Shown here one piece after another: positions 31,967 through 45,400 of a DNA stretch of 64,000 nt. Below the pieces are notes generated by a model. The model saw only the letters and a program-made list of their open reading frames with translations. It did not search any database and was not told the DNA's origin. Every line of letters starts with the position of its first letter. Position 1 is the first letter of the stretch. The translations under genes and the position numbers were made by a program. The stretch is taken from the NCBI GenBank assembly GCA_963853835.1, contig OY970820.1, positions 46,598,907 through 46,662,906 of the forward strand. The letters run 5' to 3'. Source of the DNA: Calendula officinalis (Eukaryota > Streptophyta > Magnoliopsida > Asterales > Asteraceae).

Positions 31967-33807
31967 TGGCATACCAAAGACCTAGGCTTGGAGTACCTTT
32001 GAGGTACCTCAAAATTCGCTTAGCAGCTGTTAAATGAGATTCTCTAGGATCAGCTTGATACCTAGCACACATGCAAGTAGCAAACATAATGTCTGGTCTG
32101 CTGGCGGTGACACATAGTAAAGATCCAATGATTCCTCTATAGAACGTGACATCAACTGATTTCCCAGTTGTGTCAGCATCTAAATTGTTTGGAGGAGCCA
32201 TTGGGGTTTTCATAGATGATGATGAATTCATATCAAATTTCTTTAAAAGATGTTTGATATATTTTTCATGATTTATAAAAATTCCATTTTTAGATTGCTT
32301 AACTTGTAAGCCAAGAAAATATGTTAATTCATCCATCATACTCATCTCATACTTTGTAGACATAAGTTTTGAAAAACGTCTACAAAGTTTTTCATCAGTA
32401 GCACCAAAAATTATGTGATCCACATAAGTTTGAACAAGAATGATATCACCTTTGATTTTGCGAATGAATAAGGTTTTATGAATCTTTCCCCTGGTGAAAT
32501 CATTTGCTATGAGGAATGTGGAGAGTGTGTCATACCATGCACGAGGAGCTTGTTTCAACCCATACAGCGCCTTATCCAATTTAAACATAGTCTAAATACT
32601 TAGGATTTTCAAACCCTGGTAGTTGCTTAACATACACTTCCTCTTGCAGTTTTCCATTTAGAAATGCACTCTTCACATCCATCTGAAAAACTGTGAAGTT
32701 CTTGTAAGCAGCATAGGCTAGAAATATTCTAATAGCCTCAAGCCTAGCTACCTGAGCAAATGTTTCATCGAAATCGATTCCTTCCTCTTGTCTATATCCT
32801 TGAGCAACAAGTCTAGCCTTGTTGCGAATAACGACTCCTTCTTCATCCATCTTGTTCCTAAATACCCATTTAATACCAATTATAGTCTTTCCAGCTGGTG
32901 GAGGAACCAGCTGCCATACTTTGTTGACCACGAATTGGTTAAGTTCTTCCGGCATCGCTTGAATCCAGCTTGAGTCTTCTAAAGCAGTTTTAATATTCTT
33001 CGGTTCTTCAGCTGCTAAGAAGCACGACCATAAGCATAGATTGCAAGATGCTTTACTTCTTGTGACCACTCCTTGTTGTGGATCTCCAATGATTAGATTA
33101 ATTGGATGTTCTGAGGTCCACTTAGATTGAGGAGCGGCTGTAGAAGAGGAAGATCCAGCAGAGTTGGATCCTTGTTGAGCGGCTGAATGCTCAGCAGGAT
33201 GATTAACTTCATTTAGAACAGATCTTCTTGAAGTATGAAGGGGTGGCTTAGAGATAGCCTTTGATGATGCCCTAGCTGTTGGAATCTCTTGTTGAACAAC
33301 TGCAATATCTACAGGATATGTAGGAGCATCATGGAATGTCTCATCTGATTCATTTATGGGAACATCAAAGAGGTTTAAAGCATCAGAAAATGCTTCAGCT
33401 GCATCATCAGAAGATGGTTCAGCTGATCTCTGAAATGCATCAGATGAGTCAGCAGAGGTGGGATTTAAGGCCTTTGAGTGTTCTTCAAAAGTAACATTTA
33501 TGGACTCTTCCAAAGTTTGTCTTCTTTTGTTGAAGACTCTGTATGCCTTGGATGTAGTGGAGTACCCCGAGAAAAAGGCTTCATCAGCTTTAGAATCAAA
33601 CTTGCTTAGCCGATCTCGTGTGTTTAACACAAAACACACACACCCAAACACATGAAAGAAACCAATGAAGGGTTTCCTTTGACGGAATATCTCATAAGAA
33701 GTTTTCTTTTGTCTCTTCACGTACAGAGACCTGTTTTGAGTAAAACACGTTGTGTTAACAACTTCTGCCCAAAATTGCTTAGGCATGTTTGACTCAGCAA
33801 GCATCAT
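31967..33807 (-). pseudogene. Copia-A reverse transcriptase and start of RNase H
   Basis: The end of integrase and the linker (33807-33000) are followed by the Copia RT: IKWVFRNKMDEEG, RLVAQGYRQEEGIDF, FQMDVKSAFLNG, DKALYGLKQAPRAWY, the active site and FLGLQVKQ, then the start of RNase H (GTPSLGLWY) at the CACTA-2 border. The active-site motif, normally YVDD, reads YVDH at 32415-32426, so a catalytic Asp is replaced. A small deletion near 32588 puts a stop in frame just before FKLDKALYG. Both changes predict an inactive enzyme. Confidence 0.9.
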
Positions 33808-33821
33808 TCTTGCAACTTCTA

Positions 33822-34751
33822 TTAGGGTTCTGTTTCTTCTCTCAGCAAAGCAACACCATTTTGTTGAGGTGTTCTAGCAGCTGAGAAATTTTGGGAGATC
33901 CCAACATCTGAACAGAAGTCTTCCAAAGTCTTGTTTCTGAATTCAGTACCATTGTCTGATCTTAGCATCTTGACTCTAGACCCGTTTAGAAATTCCATCC
34001 TTTTGATGAACTTAATAATTTCATCAGATGCATCACTCTTGTGATGAAGAAATACGACCCAAGTATATCGTGAATATTCATCAACGATAACAAGCGTATA
34101 CTTCTTTCCACCTAAACTTCTGGTACTCATGGGACCAAAGAGATCCATATGGAGCATGTGAAGGCAGCTATCGATGGAAAAACATTGCTTTGATTTGAAG
34201 GAGCTTTTATGTTGTTTGCCCTGTTCACAAGCTGAACAAAGCTTATCTTTTTCATACTTGATTTGTGGTAGACCATTCACCAGCTGACCTCGAGCCAGCT
34301 TCGATATGTTTTTGAAGTTTAGGTGAGATAGCCTTTTATGCCACAACCAATTCAGCTCTTCAGTAGAATGGGAGAATAGACAAACTTCTTGATTTTGAGG
34401 ATTCATGTCAAGTGTATAAACATTCTTGGTTCTTGGAGCAATTAATACAACTTTTCCACTTTTATCTGTCACCGTTCCTCTGTATTCATTAAAGTTCACT
34501 GAGAACTTTGCATCACAAAGTTGGCTAATGCGGATTAAATTATGTTTCAGCCCATTCACATAACCAACTCTTGTGATTTTTACGGATCCATTAGAAATGG
34601 TTCCATATCCTTCAGTTGAGCCTCTACCATTATCACCAAAAATTACTGGAGGACCAGCACAAACTTCAAACTCTTCCAGCAGGGATTTGTATCCAGTCAT
34701 ATGTCTCGAGCAAACACTGTCTAAGTACCAGACATGTTTGCTTTCATCACC
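33822..34751 (-). pseudogene. Copia-A protease and integrase
   Basis: The protease motif, normally D-S-G-C-S-R-H-M, reads DSVCSRHM near 34715, so the Gly next to the catalytic Asp is replaced. The integrase follows with an HHCC zinc finger (H-x3-H in WHKRLSHLNF, C-x2-C in CSACEQGKQH) and the first two catalytic Asp sites (MDLFGP, SDNGTEF). At 33844-33853 the sequence AGCAA is tandemly duplicated, a 5-bp insertion. It shifts the frame right after QQNGVA, before the third catalytic residue (Glu). Pol appears to start behind an AG at 34752, 23 nt beyond the gag stop and in a different frame. Confidence 0.88.
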
Positions 34752-34771
34752 CTACACATAGATTAAAAGAG

Positions 34772-37204
34772 TTAGTTCTTTTTGGGAACCCACACTTCTG
34801 TGGGTCCTTGTGACTTCCTGCTGGAACTCTCAGGGGTAGGTTTATTAGAAGGCTCACATGCTGAGGTTGGGGAAGGTCTCAGGCATGTGCTGTCACATTC
34901 ACTTGCCATATGCCCACGATCTCCACACTTGTAACATTTTCTATATCTTTGAAGTGGAGTAGAGGGCGAGGCATTAGGTTTGGGAACTGGACCCAAAATC
35001 CCTTTCATATTCTGATTATCAGAGATAGTCAGAGTTTGAACAAATGATGTCAGCTTGCTGACCTTTCCTTTCAGCCATTTGACAGACACAACTGAAGAAG
35101 GACTTGGAGTGTTTTTAGAGACACTATTACCTTTGTTCTTTGCAGCTCGAGTACGAACTCCAACTGGCTCACCCTTGGAGGGTGTAAGAACAGTTTTCTT
35201 TACAGCTGTTTTGCTAGTCTTCTGCTGAGGTCTAGCAGAGGTAACAGCTGGTGCTGAACCCAAGATAGATTTTCTTGGTTCAACAATTACTATAGTGGGT
35301 GCCCTAACTACCATGGCAGAGGAGTCAGCTGACGACTCTTCACCAGTAGCTTTAGAAGGATCTTCTGAGGACATCTCAGTAATAAAGGTTTTGGTAGACC
35401 TAACAAAGGAACCAAAAACCAACTCTTCAGCTGGCACAGAAGCATCAGCTGACGAGTAGTACATATCATCTGTACTGCTATCAGGTACAACGGCTGCATC
35501 AAGGAAGTCTCCTCCTAGTACAGCTTGTACTTGACTTGGAATTTGTGAGTTAACACATTCACTCACACGTTTGGATGAACGAGACCAAGATTCACAAATC
35601 TTTTTAATTGCTTCAAGTTATTTAACTTTCTCATTAAGATCATGTTGAAGATCTGAGTTTATAAATTTTGTTTCAGAAAGTTCTTCTTTTAAGGTTTTGT
35701 TATCTATTAATCGTTCTTTAAAAAATGCATTTTCACGTAGAATAGCACTATGTTTATCCAAACATTCACCTTTCAGCTGATCAATGAAGTGCAAGTCACA
35801 AATAATAGAATCAACAATATCTTTGGCTTTTGTGGCCTCGGCAGAGATTAGAGAGGTTACCTTTTTATGAACTATGTTGACCCATTGATAAGAGCTTGCA
35901 TCATCAGCTGTAAAACTTTCATCATCATCAGCACGAGCCATCAAACACATTGTGGCCATTGGTTCATCATCATCGGATAAGCTGTCACCTGAGACAGCCC
36001 AGTCGTGAGTTTCAGCTACTAGACCCTTGTCAGCAACTTTGCCTTCAAGTTCCTTCTTTTCTTCTAGGATCTTTTTGGCGAAGGCTTGTAGCTTTTTATA
36101 TTTTTCTTCAATGGACTTACCAGTTGAAGATGATGAACTTGCTTTCTTCTGCTTGCAGTCGTTAGCATATTGTCCCTTCTTGTTACAGTTGTTGCATGTT
36201 ATCTCAGAGATGTCAGGTGTACTTCCAGAGGGTCTGGAAGAAGCAGCTGACGAGATAGATCTGCTACTTGAGCCTTTAGCTGAGGAGCCAGATTTGCCTT
36301 TAAAGAATTTTCTGTTTTTGACAAGTAAGGCAAGCTCAGATATAAGGGCATCATTTTCTTCGTCTTCATCGACCTCTTCGATGCTGACTTCAGGCATGTT
36401 GAACAAACCAACAGCTGAAGTGTTGTCATCTTCATCATCTGAAGGTGGATATTCAATTCTGCTGGGCTTGTTTAGAGAAACAAGAGCAGTTGACGATCCA
36501 TCGCGACTCACTTTAGAGTCCTTTGGAGGTTCAAATTTGTTGAGTACAGTTCTCTCATGGCTTAGGAACATACCATAGAGAGAGGAAAGAGTATAATCTT
36601 TTAAGGTAGGAGATGTACTCATGCAAGTTATGATGGTAGCCCATTTAGAGGGTAAGGCTGCCATAAACTTACACATTTTGGACATATCGTCCTTATCAAC
36701 TCCATGAGACTTCAGTTCGTTTAACAGAATGTTGTAACGATTGAAAGTTTGAGCTATAGTCTCGCTAGGCTTAGCTTTAAACAGCTCGTAGTCATGGATG
36801 AGCATATTTTTGTTATGTTCACGCACAACATATGTGCCTTCATAAACTTCAGCTAGCCTGTCCCACATCTCCTTAACTGAGTCACAAAATTGTATATTGT
36901 GATACAGTTCATCATCAACTGCTTGAAAAAGCATATCCCTTTCTTTATTCTCAAGATGGACAAGACGTTTTTCAGCGTCCGTCCATTGAGCTTCAGATTT
37001 AACAACGTAATGTTCTGGTATTTCAGGAGTACCATGAATGAGGGTTTTAGGGATGTATTTTCCTATCGTGATGTTATCTTGAAGTTTTGGATGATAGGTA
37101 ACCATGTGGGATAACATGCGAGTCTTCCACATGGGATAGTTGGTTTGGGTGAGTTTGGGAGGTTTTCCAGATGATGGAAGATCGGATGATGTAGGTTCAG
37201 CCAT
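34772..37204 (-). pseudogene. Copia-A gag polyprotein region
   Basis: It starts MAEPTSSDLPSSGKPPKL at 37204. The N-terminal part is a UBN2/retrotrans_gag-type capsid (LFQAVDDELYHNI, MWDRLAEVYEGT, FNRYNILLNEL). Two zinc knuckles follow. The first, CNNCNKKGQYANDC, has Gln where the metal-binding His should be. The second, CYKCGDRGHMASEC near 34900, is intact. An in-frame TAA at 35618 interrupts the gene between them. The natural end is WVPKKN followed by TAA at 34774-34772. The long acidic and Ser-rich segment between the knuckles is typical of SIRE-type elements. Confidence 0.88.
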
Positions 37205-37244
37205 AACAGATGCTCAAAGTTGATGGAAAACAACTTTGACACTT

Positions 37245-37256
37245 GCTCTGATACCA
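37245..37256 (-). other. Copia-A primer binding site
   Basis: Minus strand TGGTATCAGAGC, the perfect initiator-methionine tRNA complement used by plant Copia elements. It begins two bases inside the LTR border. Confidence 0.95.
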
Positions 37257-37258
37257 GT

Positions 37259-38216
37259 TGTTGGATCCCAACAACACAAACGTGTTGCGTTATGACCGAG
37301 TAACAAAAATAAGATAAATAACACACAAGATTTTAATGATTAAGAGTTTATTAAAACAACTTAATACAGTACAAAGTTTGCGGAAATAGATAGTACACAG
37401 TAACTAAAACTTTCTACTTGAAATGACACTTTTGTTTGCTCAAACTAGAAGACTATGCAAGGAGAGTTTTATATCAGCTGATACAGACAGCTGATATTCA
37501 ATGCCTGAGTAATAACTATGGAGAAGTTAATACCACACAATAACAACTCTCAGAGAATGTTCTTGTGCTATGAATTCTAAAAGGTGTGTGTAAATGCAAG
37601 CATTTACGTCTCTATATATAGCCAAAGATCCGTGTTCCTTTGTCCACAAGATACTCGACGTGTAAACATATCATTCGTCGATGTGGACTTGTCCACGGAA
37701 ACATTTAATGCTCTTGCATATGTTGTAGTCCCAAGTGTACTTGTGTCAACTCCTTTTGCTACCTTTTCTGATGCACAGTGAAAAGGTGTACTATGATAGT
37801 ACAAAAGTAGTTGACTTTCCGTTTACATGCTTGGAGGGACAAACGATGGTGTACTGACACAATATCTTCTATTCTAAAATAGAAGATCCTCATCGTTTTC
37901 TTCTTCTTTGAGCGGGAAAGAGAAATGTTCAAAGTGTCAAGAACATTTCCACTAAGTCTTTATCTGCAGCAGGTATCATCAGTTGATTCCACAATCAGCT
38001 GGATGATCTTCTTCTTGTCTTTGTCCTTTGGCCATAGACTTCGAATGAACATTCTTCTATAGCTGCTGATTTGACTTGTTTTCCTAGAGCTAAGTACGTA
38101 CTCAGCTGAAGGTTTATTGCATATACTTGCTTCAGCTGAGATACATACATCAGCTGATATTTATTCTTCTTAGCTATTGATCATCAAATCTTATTCACTT
38201 AGTCTAGGGACTAACA
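37259..38216 (-). repeat. Copia-A 5' LTR
   Basis: On the minus strand it starts TGTTAGTCCC and ends GGGATCCAACA, directly before the primer site. A TATATATAG box lies at about 37610-37619. Length is 958 bp. CAGCTGA-type motifs recur throughout, as in the rest of this element. No second copy is present in the window. Confidence 0.85.
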
Positions 38217-38344
38217 GGTTTCATCAGCAATATCCAGATCTGAATAAACATGAATTAGAATTTTTCCTAATCATAAAATAGCTTTAAGACTTCAACACTA
38301 CACCTAGAACATATTTTTTTTAATTTTCCAAAATTGTTATGTAT

Positions 38345-38935
38345 TAATTCTACACAATGTTTTAAAACCATGGTTGACCCGGCCGGTTCAACCGGACCCG
38401 TTCCAAGAGGCGCGTCAACTCGGCCCGAGTTTTTGGTTATTTTCTGCCCAACGGGACCTGACTGATAACCGGTTCAACAGGCGACCCGATACCCAGCAAA
38501 ACCCTTTTTTTTTTTCTTTTGGGTCTTGCTACTCGATTCATTTTTGGTGTTGCATCAATCGGCTGTTTAGTGATCTGGGAAAATAAACTAATATTTAAAA
38601 TGATTAAACTTACAATTAAGAGAGAAGTTAACTATATCATTAAAAATAGAAACTTAGAATTTGTGTCTTAGAATTTTGGTGATTTGGGGAAATAAACCAA
38701 TGTCTAAACAGATGAAACTTACAATTTGTGTCTTACAGTTTTTGTGTTGCATCAACCGGCCGTGTAGTAGATGTATAAAATCTGCAAAGTGATTTGGTGA
38801 TTTGGGAAAAGATAGAAAGAAGCCTTGGGTAAGAAGACACAAATATAAAAAAAAAATCTTATGATTTTAGGTGTTCTAGTTGACCCACCGGTTGAACCCG
38901 TGACCCGGTCATTGCACCAAAATACAGATTTAATG
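38345..38935. repeat. Dispersed repeat with CCGGTTCAACCGG borders
   Basis: The left edge has AAAACCATGGTTGACCCGGC and CCGGTTCAACCGG. The right edge has GTTGACCCACCGGTTGAACC and CGTGACCCGG. Such edges are common in plant non-autonomous DNA elements. The terminal bases do not form clean inverted repeats, so the limits are approximate. Two direct sub-repeats (TTAGAATTTTGGTGATTTGG-like) lie inside. Confidence 0.35.
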
Positions 38936-39969
38936 TGAACTTAACTTTGAAAATACAGATTTTACCATATGTAGAGCCTCGTTGTTCTGAAAACTGCAAA
39001 CTACAAATAAGATCATAACTTTAGTTTAATGGTCTAAATCTATAAGGAACTAACAAAACTTAAATTAAACAAATAATAAGTAGATTAATATAGTTAAGAT
39101 TTTATCTTATACCTCAAGTTCACGATTTGAATCTTATTTTGGTTTCTTAATCAGTCTTGTGATTCATTAACTTCTTTCAAGAGCTGATCTTGTAGAAAAA
39201 AAACAGATTTCTTAAGCGGTCTTGCAGCAGCTAATTCTTGTTCTGCATATAAAAGACGATCTGGGGATTTATACAATCGAGCATAAGCCCTCTTCTTCCA
39301 AACTAATTAATGTTCAACTTAAATCGTGGAATAATTTATTAATTCCCAAAGTAACTGAACTAATTCGGTAAATGCTCTACTTATTGCACAGTTAAAAGGA
39401 AAGTTGACATTCGGTAATTATTTGGGAACATAAGCTGTTACTCCCGTGATAGGTGGAATATGACACCTATACGCTTTTACTGACCAATTTAAATTTATGG
39501 AGACAGTCAACACTATTTAAACTTTTCTTTATTAATAGACTTTTCTTTATTAATCAATAATTGATACAATAAATATGCAAGCAGTTTGCGGAATAGCTAA
39601 GAACAAATCCTAACTAAACTGCTTGCATGTGATAGACAACAACAGATATTATCTAAGACAAGTTTATGATCAAAAAATGATTAAGCACAAGACCAGACAC
39701 TTTCGTTGTACAGATTCAATTCTCGAATCAGACAACTCTAGTTAACTGGTGTTTACACTTTGCTCAAGGAAATAAAGTTCTGGGATAAAATCAGCAGCGT
39801 GTAAACTTGTTGGGTGCACACAGAAATCGATCGACTAACTCCTCAATTTATATAATTGGGAAACGTTGTGCCAAAGGAATGATCGATCGACTCCATGTGT
39901 GAGAATTCCGTTGGTGCATAGGATATTTCATGGGACGCGCACGATTAACGGAATTCTGAGAGTACTTTC
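38936..39969. other. Non-coding; right part may be a minus-strand LTR piece
   Basis: No genes. From about 39515 the layout (TTTGCGGAA, then a run of mixed sequence, then TTTATATAATTG) resembles that of the Copia-A LTR without clear sequence identity. It might continue at 47425 beyond Copia-B, which would then split an older LTR. Confidence 0.3.
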
Positions 39970-40735
39970 TGTTGGAATATGCTCGTGTCATAATAAATAA
40001 TTATATGGCTAGTCACACATGAGCCTATAGGGTCACACACTTATACACTGAGATACCATTTAATATATATATAATGTAAATATTGTATTTATATTATTTA
40101 TATATCTTAGGTAACATAAAAGATTAAATGGGCTTAATAGTTAAAGCTTTGATTTAATTGAAATGGCTAGAGAGACTTAAGAGGGAAAGCCCATATGGGA
40201 TTAGGTCTTACTAATATGGGATATTAGTAAACCTAATTTAAAAAGCTAGCCTAATGAACTGGTAAAAAGGCTCTCAATCACTTGTCTCTCTAATCTGCCG
40301 CAAGAGTAATAAACAACACAATTGGGTGTGTGTTTTGTTTGCTCGCCACCTACCAATTAACATCATAGGAATAAAATTCCATTCTCATTTATGGTTGCTA
40401 GTTTTTCCAATCGTAATACAGAGCAGAGGTTTTCGGCTCTTATGGGTTTGGATGTTATTTGGTTTGTGGTTTGTTACTGAGGAAGACTAGCATTCACTTG
40501 GTATTGTTTGAGGTGTAGTGTGGACTACTCTAGAGGTATCCTACATTGGGTACACGGTTTCATATCAAAAGGAGATCCAATCGGTGCTTGTGTTTCACGC
40601 TTCAAGGGTATGATTTTTACATACTAACCTTTTAATATTATTGCTTAATTACTTTGTCAATATGTAGATCCGTTATTAGTGATTTATATTATTTTTCCGC
40701 TGCATTTTCTTTGATTAAACCGTAAATCACTAACA
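39970..40735 (+). repeat. Copia-B 5' LTR
   Basis: 766 bp, TG...CA borders. It is followed by GTGGTATCACGAGTC (40736-40750), a diverged version of the Met-tRNA primer site TGGTATCAGAGC. Confidence 0.95.
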
Positions 40736-40750
40736 GTGGTATCACGAGTC

Positions 40751-42160
40751 ATCATATTGATGATTTAATTAGCAAGTTTTTTGTGAAAAGTAGCAAATTT
40801 TTTATAAAATTGGGTTTAAAATTTGAATTTTTGGAACCCTACATGCTACTTGTTACAAAACCGACATCAAAAAATTAATCTAGTTATTGTATTTTTTGAT
40901 TATGTGGCTTGGAATTTATTTTTTTTAATTTCGTTTTTTGATATGGGAAAACATGTATTTTTGCCATATCCCAAGCCAAAGCCTTGTCAATTATTGCTTG
41001 TTTGTGCAAACCGATGAAAACATAGACCGTTTGTGATTGAATGTGGTTGTGTTTGGTTGTTTGGTTGTTTTGGAAAAAGCCGTGTTTTTGGCTTAATTGT
41101 TGTAATTGTTTCATTTTTTTTCTTTTCTTTTTTGGTGTCATTTTTGGGGCAAGTTTCAATTGTAAAAGTAATCAGAATAGTTGTATTTTATTTCTTTTTA
41201 TTTTGTAATTTGTTGACCAAAGTTGAAGAGAAAATGAGGAACAAACAACAATTTTCGGCACCTCCTGCGCAGCTGCACGAAAACATACTTTCCCGGAGAT
41301 TGGCTATTCCGTTGGACCTGAAACCACCGCCAAAATTTCCGCAGCTCAGAGGGCTACAACTTTACAGAAGGCGGGGAAGACCACTGAAGATTCCTTCAGT
41401 GACTTTCCGGGCTTTCAAGTCAGGCTGTATTTTCTGGCAGATTGCATTTGTTTCACAAATTTGGTTCCTACTTGCCCATGAATGTCTTGGAGAAAGTGGG
41501 AGACCATTGGGTTTATGTAGGCCCGTTTGGGTTCATGTTGGCCCGTCCCCTAGTTTGACCCGTTGGTCCGTCGTGATGACTCACGTGAACGTCTCTAGGA
41601 TTTCATCGGTCGAGGTTTGCACAAAATGATTCATGTTGCATGTTTTTATTTATGTTTGTGGTTGTTTATTTTCTATTAGATACAAATATTAAAACAATTA
41701 AAATACGATTTTAGACACAAACATTAAAAACATCCAAATCTTTGATCATCTATGTTTACTTGTTAATCATTGATGATTAATCTTTAATCTAAAAATGTTT
41801 TGAGATTAAACAAAGTTTAAATACGATTTGAAACTTAACACTTAATAATCGTTAAATGTTTTTACCGTTTATTAAACGACTTATGAAGTGATATGAATGA
41901 AGTACATGATTCATTTATATCTTAATAAAATTTCTATCTTAAAATTTTCATACCTAAAATTTAAGTCACGCCGTCCAATCGAATGAAATCACTTGCTTCT
42001 ATTTTTGAATTCACGTTAGACGTGGTTTGAATTTAGATCCGAGGTCATTATTCTCTACGCGTGAGACCTAGATCTATTTTGACATGATTTCACATTGGAT
42101 GACTTAATCGTGTTAACGGTGAGACCTTGACACGAGGCGAAGATGCGACAAACATGCCGC
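40751..42160 (+). other. Copia-B leader between primer site and gag
   Basis: About 1.4 kb of T-rich then mixed sequence. An open frame at 41033-41629 has no recognisable domain and a biased composition. I regard it as leader sequence, possibly non-coding. Confidence 0.4.
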
Positions 42161-42499
42161 TTGACCCTAGATGCTTGTTCACTAGGTGCCATGAAGTCCC
42201 ATAACTCTAAGAGTTGCACTTGTAGTGCAATTGTTGATCGTCACCTACCTATTGGATCTATCATTGCTAGCAGATCAACTGATGTGATGATAGAAGCTCA
42301 ATGAGGATCTTAGCTTTTAATAAAATTAATTGGGTAGTTAATTTTTTAAAAGATATTATTATTGAAAATACTATTTTTTGAACTTTGTGTGTTATAAAGA
42401 TAACAACAACATCAAAACCTAAGTATCTCCACTCTAAAATCAGTTCTTGAAAACTAAGACTGACTAATATCAACTTTATCGAACTCTAAGGATTGTCCT

Positions 42500-45400
42500 T
42501 AGAAATGAGAAAGTTGATACACCTATAAGAGGCCTTACCTGAGGCACCTCCTGCGAATGTTTTTTCTGCTGTTCGTCAAGCCTTTACCGAAACGTTTAAC
42601 GAACACCAAGAAGTCGTTACTCCTATGCTTGTGAGCATGAACCCCAAGATTCGAAAGAACTTCGAGGAACTCACAGCATATGACACGTTAAGCGAGTTGA
42701 AAATGATATTTCATAACAAGCAGAACATGAACTGTTCGAAACAATTAAAGCATTCCACGCTTACAAGCAGGAGGACGACCAATCAGTTAGCACTTACATC
42801 TTGAATATGAAATGATATCTTGATCAAATAGAGAGTCTTGGTTACCCATTGCCACAAGTTCTTGGAATGAGCTTGATTCTTACCTCACTATCCAAGGACT
42901 ATGACAAGTTTGAAAAAGAGTTTTAAAGTACATAGCATGGGGAAGACAATTGGTGAATAACATGCTATAGTAAAACTGGTTGAGCAAAGGTTACCAAATT
43001 ATTTTCTAGCAATCAGGGAAGGTAAAACCGCAAGCACAAGGCAATAGTCTAGGTAAGGGTAAACTTGTTTACTTTTCCAAACTTACAATTTCCCGATATG
43101 CTAAAAAGGAGCACCCTACAAAGGATATTTCTTGCCATCATTGAGATGAAACCAACCATTGAAGGAGGAACTGTCCTGCCTACTTGGCAGAGTTGATGAA
43201 GGACAAATGTGTTCTGGCTAGCACATTAGGTATCTTCATTATAAAACTCTATACTTTTACTAATAAATCTTGAGTGTATGACACTAGTTGTGGAACTCAC
43301 ATTTACACAAATGTGCAAGATTAAAAGTAAAGTATAAAGCTAAAATAATGGAAGCTGTGATCTAATCCTTCCTAATGCGTTAATTATTGTTTTGAACAAT
43401 TGTCAATTATGCATTGTTTAGCTTTATCGTTTGTTGAATAATGATTTATTCAAACTATGAATAATGATTTATTCAAACTATTATGGATTGTGATATTTTG
43501 TTTTATGAAAAATAACATATTTTATAACTATTCATTGTAATAATATGCTTGAAATTGATATGCATGATCCAGATTCAAACGATAATTCTATATAGAAATG
43601 TAGCACTAAAGAATCCAAAACGGTTTGGATTCCATTTACCTAGAGCATTGTCATCTTTTCCACATAAACAAGAAACGCATTTTGACACTACAACACGATG
43701 GGCTTCTTAACAAATGATTATGAATCATTTAAGTGTCTCTCTTGTATATTATGGAAAGATAAAAAGAAAGCTTTTCTCCCATGTTGGCGAAAGAGCTAAA
43801 AATCTTCTTGGACTCATACATGCTGTTGTATGTGGCCCTTTTAGAACTAAGACTAGGGAAGGTGTTACCTACTTTATCACTTCCACTGATGATTTCAGTA
43901 GTTATGGTTATGTTTACTTGATTAAACATAAACATATAATCTTTGAAATGTTCAAAGTTTCTAAAGTGATGTAGAAAATCAACTCGGCAAGACAACAAAG
44001 GATTTCCATCCTAATCGAGGAGGAAAGTACATAAGCCAAGAGTTTCAGGATCATCCAACCCAACGTGAGATTGTCTCAAAATTCTCTCCTCCATACACTC
44101 CACAAGATCATGGTGTGTCTGAAAGGAGATATCAGACCCTGCTTGACATGGTTCGATCAATGATGAGTCCTACTACTCTTCCTCTATCCTTTTAAGGGGC
44201 ATGCACTAAAGTGTGCTGCTCGAATACTTAATATGGTTCCGACCAAAAAGTTAAAAAGACACCATATGTAATATGACATGGGAAAGTCCCTAATTTGTCT
44301 TACTTGAAGATTTGGGGTTGTGAGGATCTCGTGGAACGAGACATGTCGAACAAACTTGAGTCTATATCTATCAACTGTATCTTCATTACTATTTTACTAC
44401 CCACCTGAGAACAAATTATTTTTGCTCGGTATGCTGAGTTTCTTGAGAATAGTCTCAATTCACAAAGCAAGTGGGAGCACTATAGACTTTGACAAGATTC
44501 AAAGCGAGGATGAACAACCTTCTGGTAACACTAGCAAATATCATTATGAGGCTGGACATATAGATGTTGGACCACAGAATAATGTTGTTCCCATTCGAAG
44601 GTCCGCAAGGACACCTCATGCACCTGAATGATATAGATTTATGTCGATGCTGAGGAGCAAAGTTTCAAGGATCATAATGAACCCCCTAACTGTCAAGTTG
44701 CATTATCGAATTTTGAATTCGAAAAATGACTTGAAGCTATGAATGCGAAAATGAAATCCATAAGAGACGATCAAGTTTTGAACTTAGTTGGTCTTTCTCA
44801 AAACAATATGACTGTTGACATGGATGAAAATATACACGCCTATAAAGCAAAGCTCTCGTAGTAGCAAAAGGTTACACTCAATCCTACGAGATTGACAATG
44901 ATGAAACCTTCTCGCTTGTTACTAAAGACGTTAGGATTCTTATAGACAAAGTAGTGTACTATGACTATGAGATTTGGTTAATGATGAAATAAAAACGTTT
45001 GTTTCACCTAAAATCCAAACTGAGCATGTGTATATATGAAAGCTAGTGGGAGCATTTTCATTTCTCAAAATCATACATGTTGGTGACATGTCACTCATGT
45101 GAAACAATATACCATGGCTACAAGATGAAAATCCTGGCTTGGAAAATGTTTTGACATGAAGGATTGTAGAAATATGACACGCATACTTGAAGTTAAGAAT
45201 CTATTGGGATAGATCAAAGCGGTTAATTGGTTTAAGTCAAAGTGCTTACATTGACAAAATTCTAAAACGGTTTAGAATGAATGCTCCCAAACGAGGAAGT
45301 CCTCGTATACAACACAATGTAAACTTGAATGAGACTCAAGGACCTTCCACACCTGATGTGGTGAAGCGAATGAATGTAACCCCTATGAATCGGCTATTCC

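Larger units (their letters stand above)
20380..38216 (-). mobile_element. Copia-A: SIRE-like Ty1/Copia retrotransposon, interrupted and 3'-truncated
   Basis: Reading on the minus strand, the order is LTR (38216-37259), tRNA primer site (37256-37245), gag, protease, integrase, reverse transcriptase, RNase H, then an extra ORF after pol. This order and the long post-pol ORF fit SIRE/Maximus-type Copia elements. CACTA-2 is inserted inside the RNase H region (23799-31963). Only one LTR was found. The right LTR is followed by GGTTT, but no matching duplication or second LTR is visible on the left, so the 3' end seems deleted near 20380. Several coding breaks are present, so the copy is inactive. 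Confidence 0.85.

Noticed and set aside
41033..41629. 198-residue open frame in the Copia-B leader
   Set aside because: It has low-complexity hydrophobic and then Pro/Arg-rich composition, no recognisable domain, and lies between primer site and gag. I treat it as leader.
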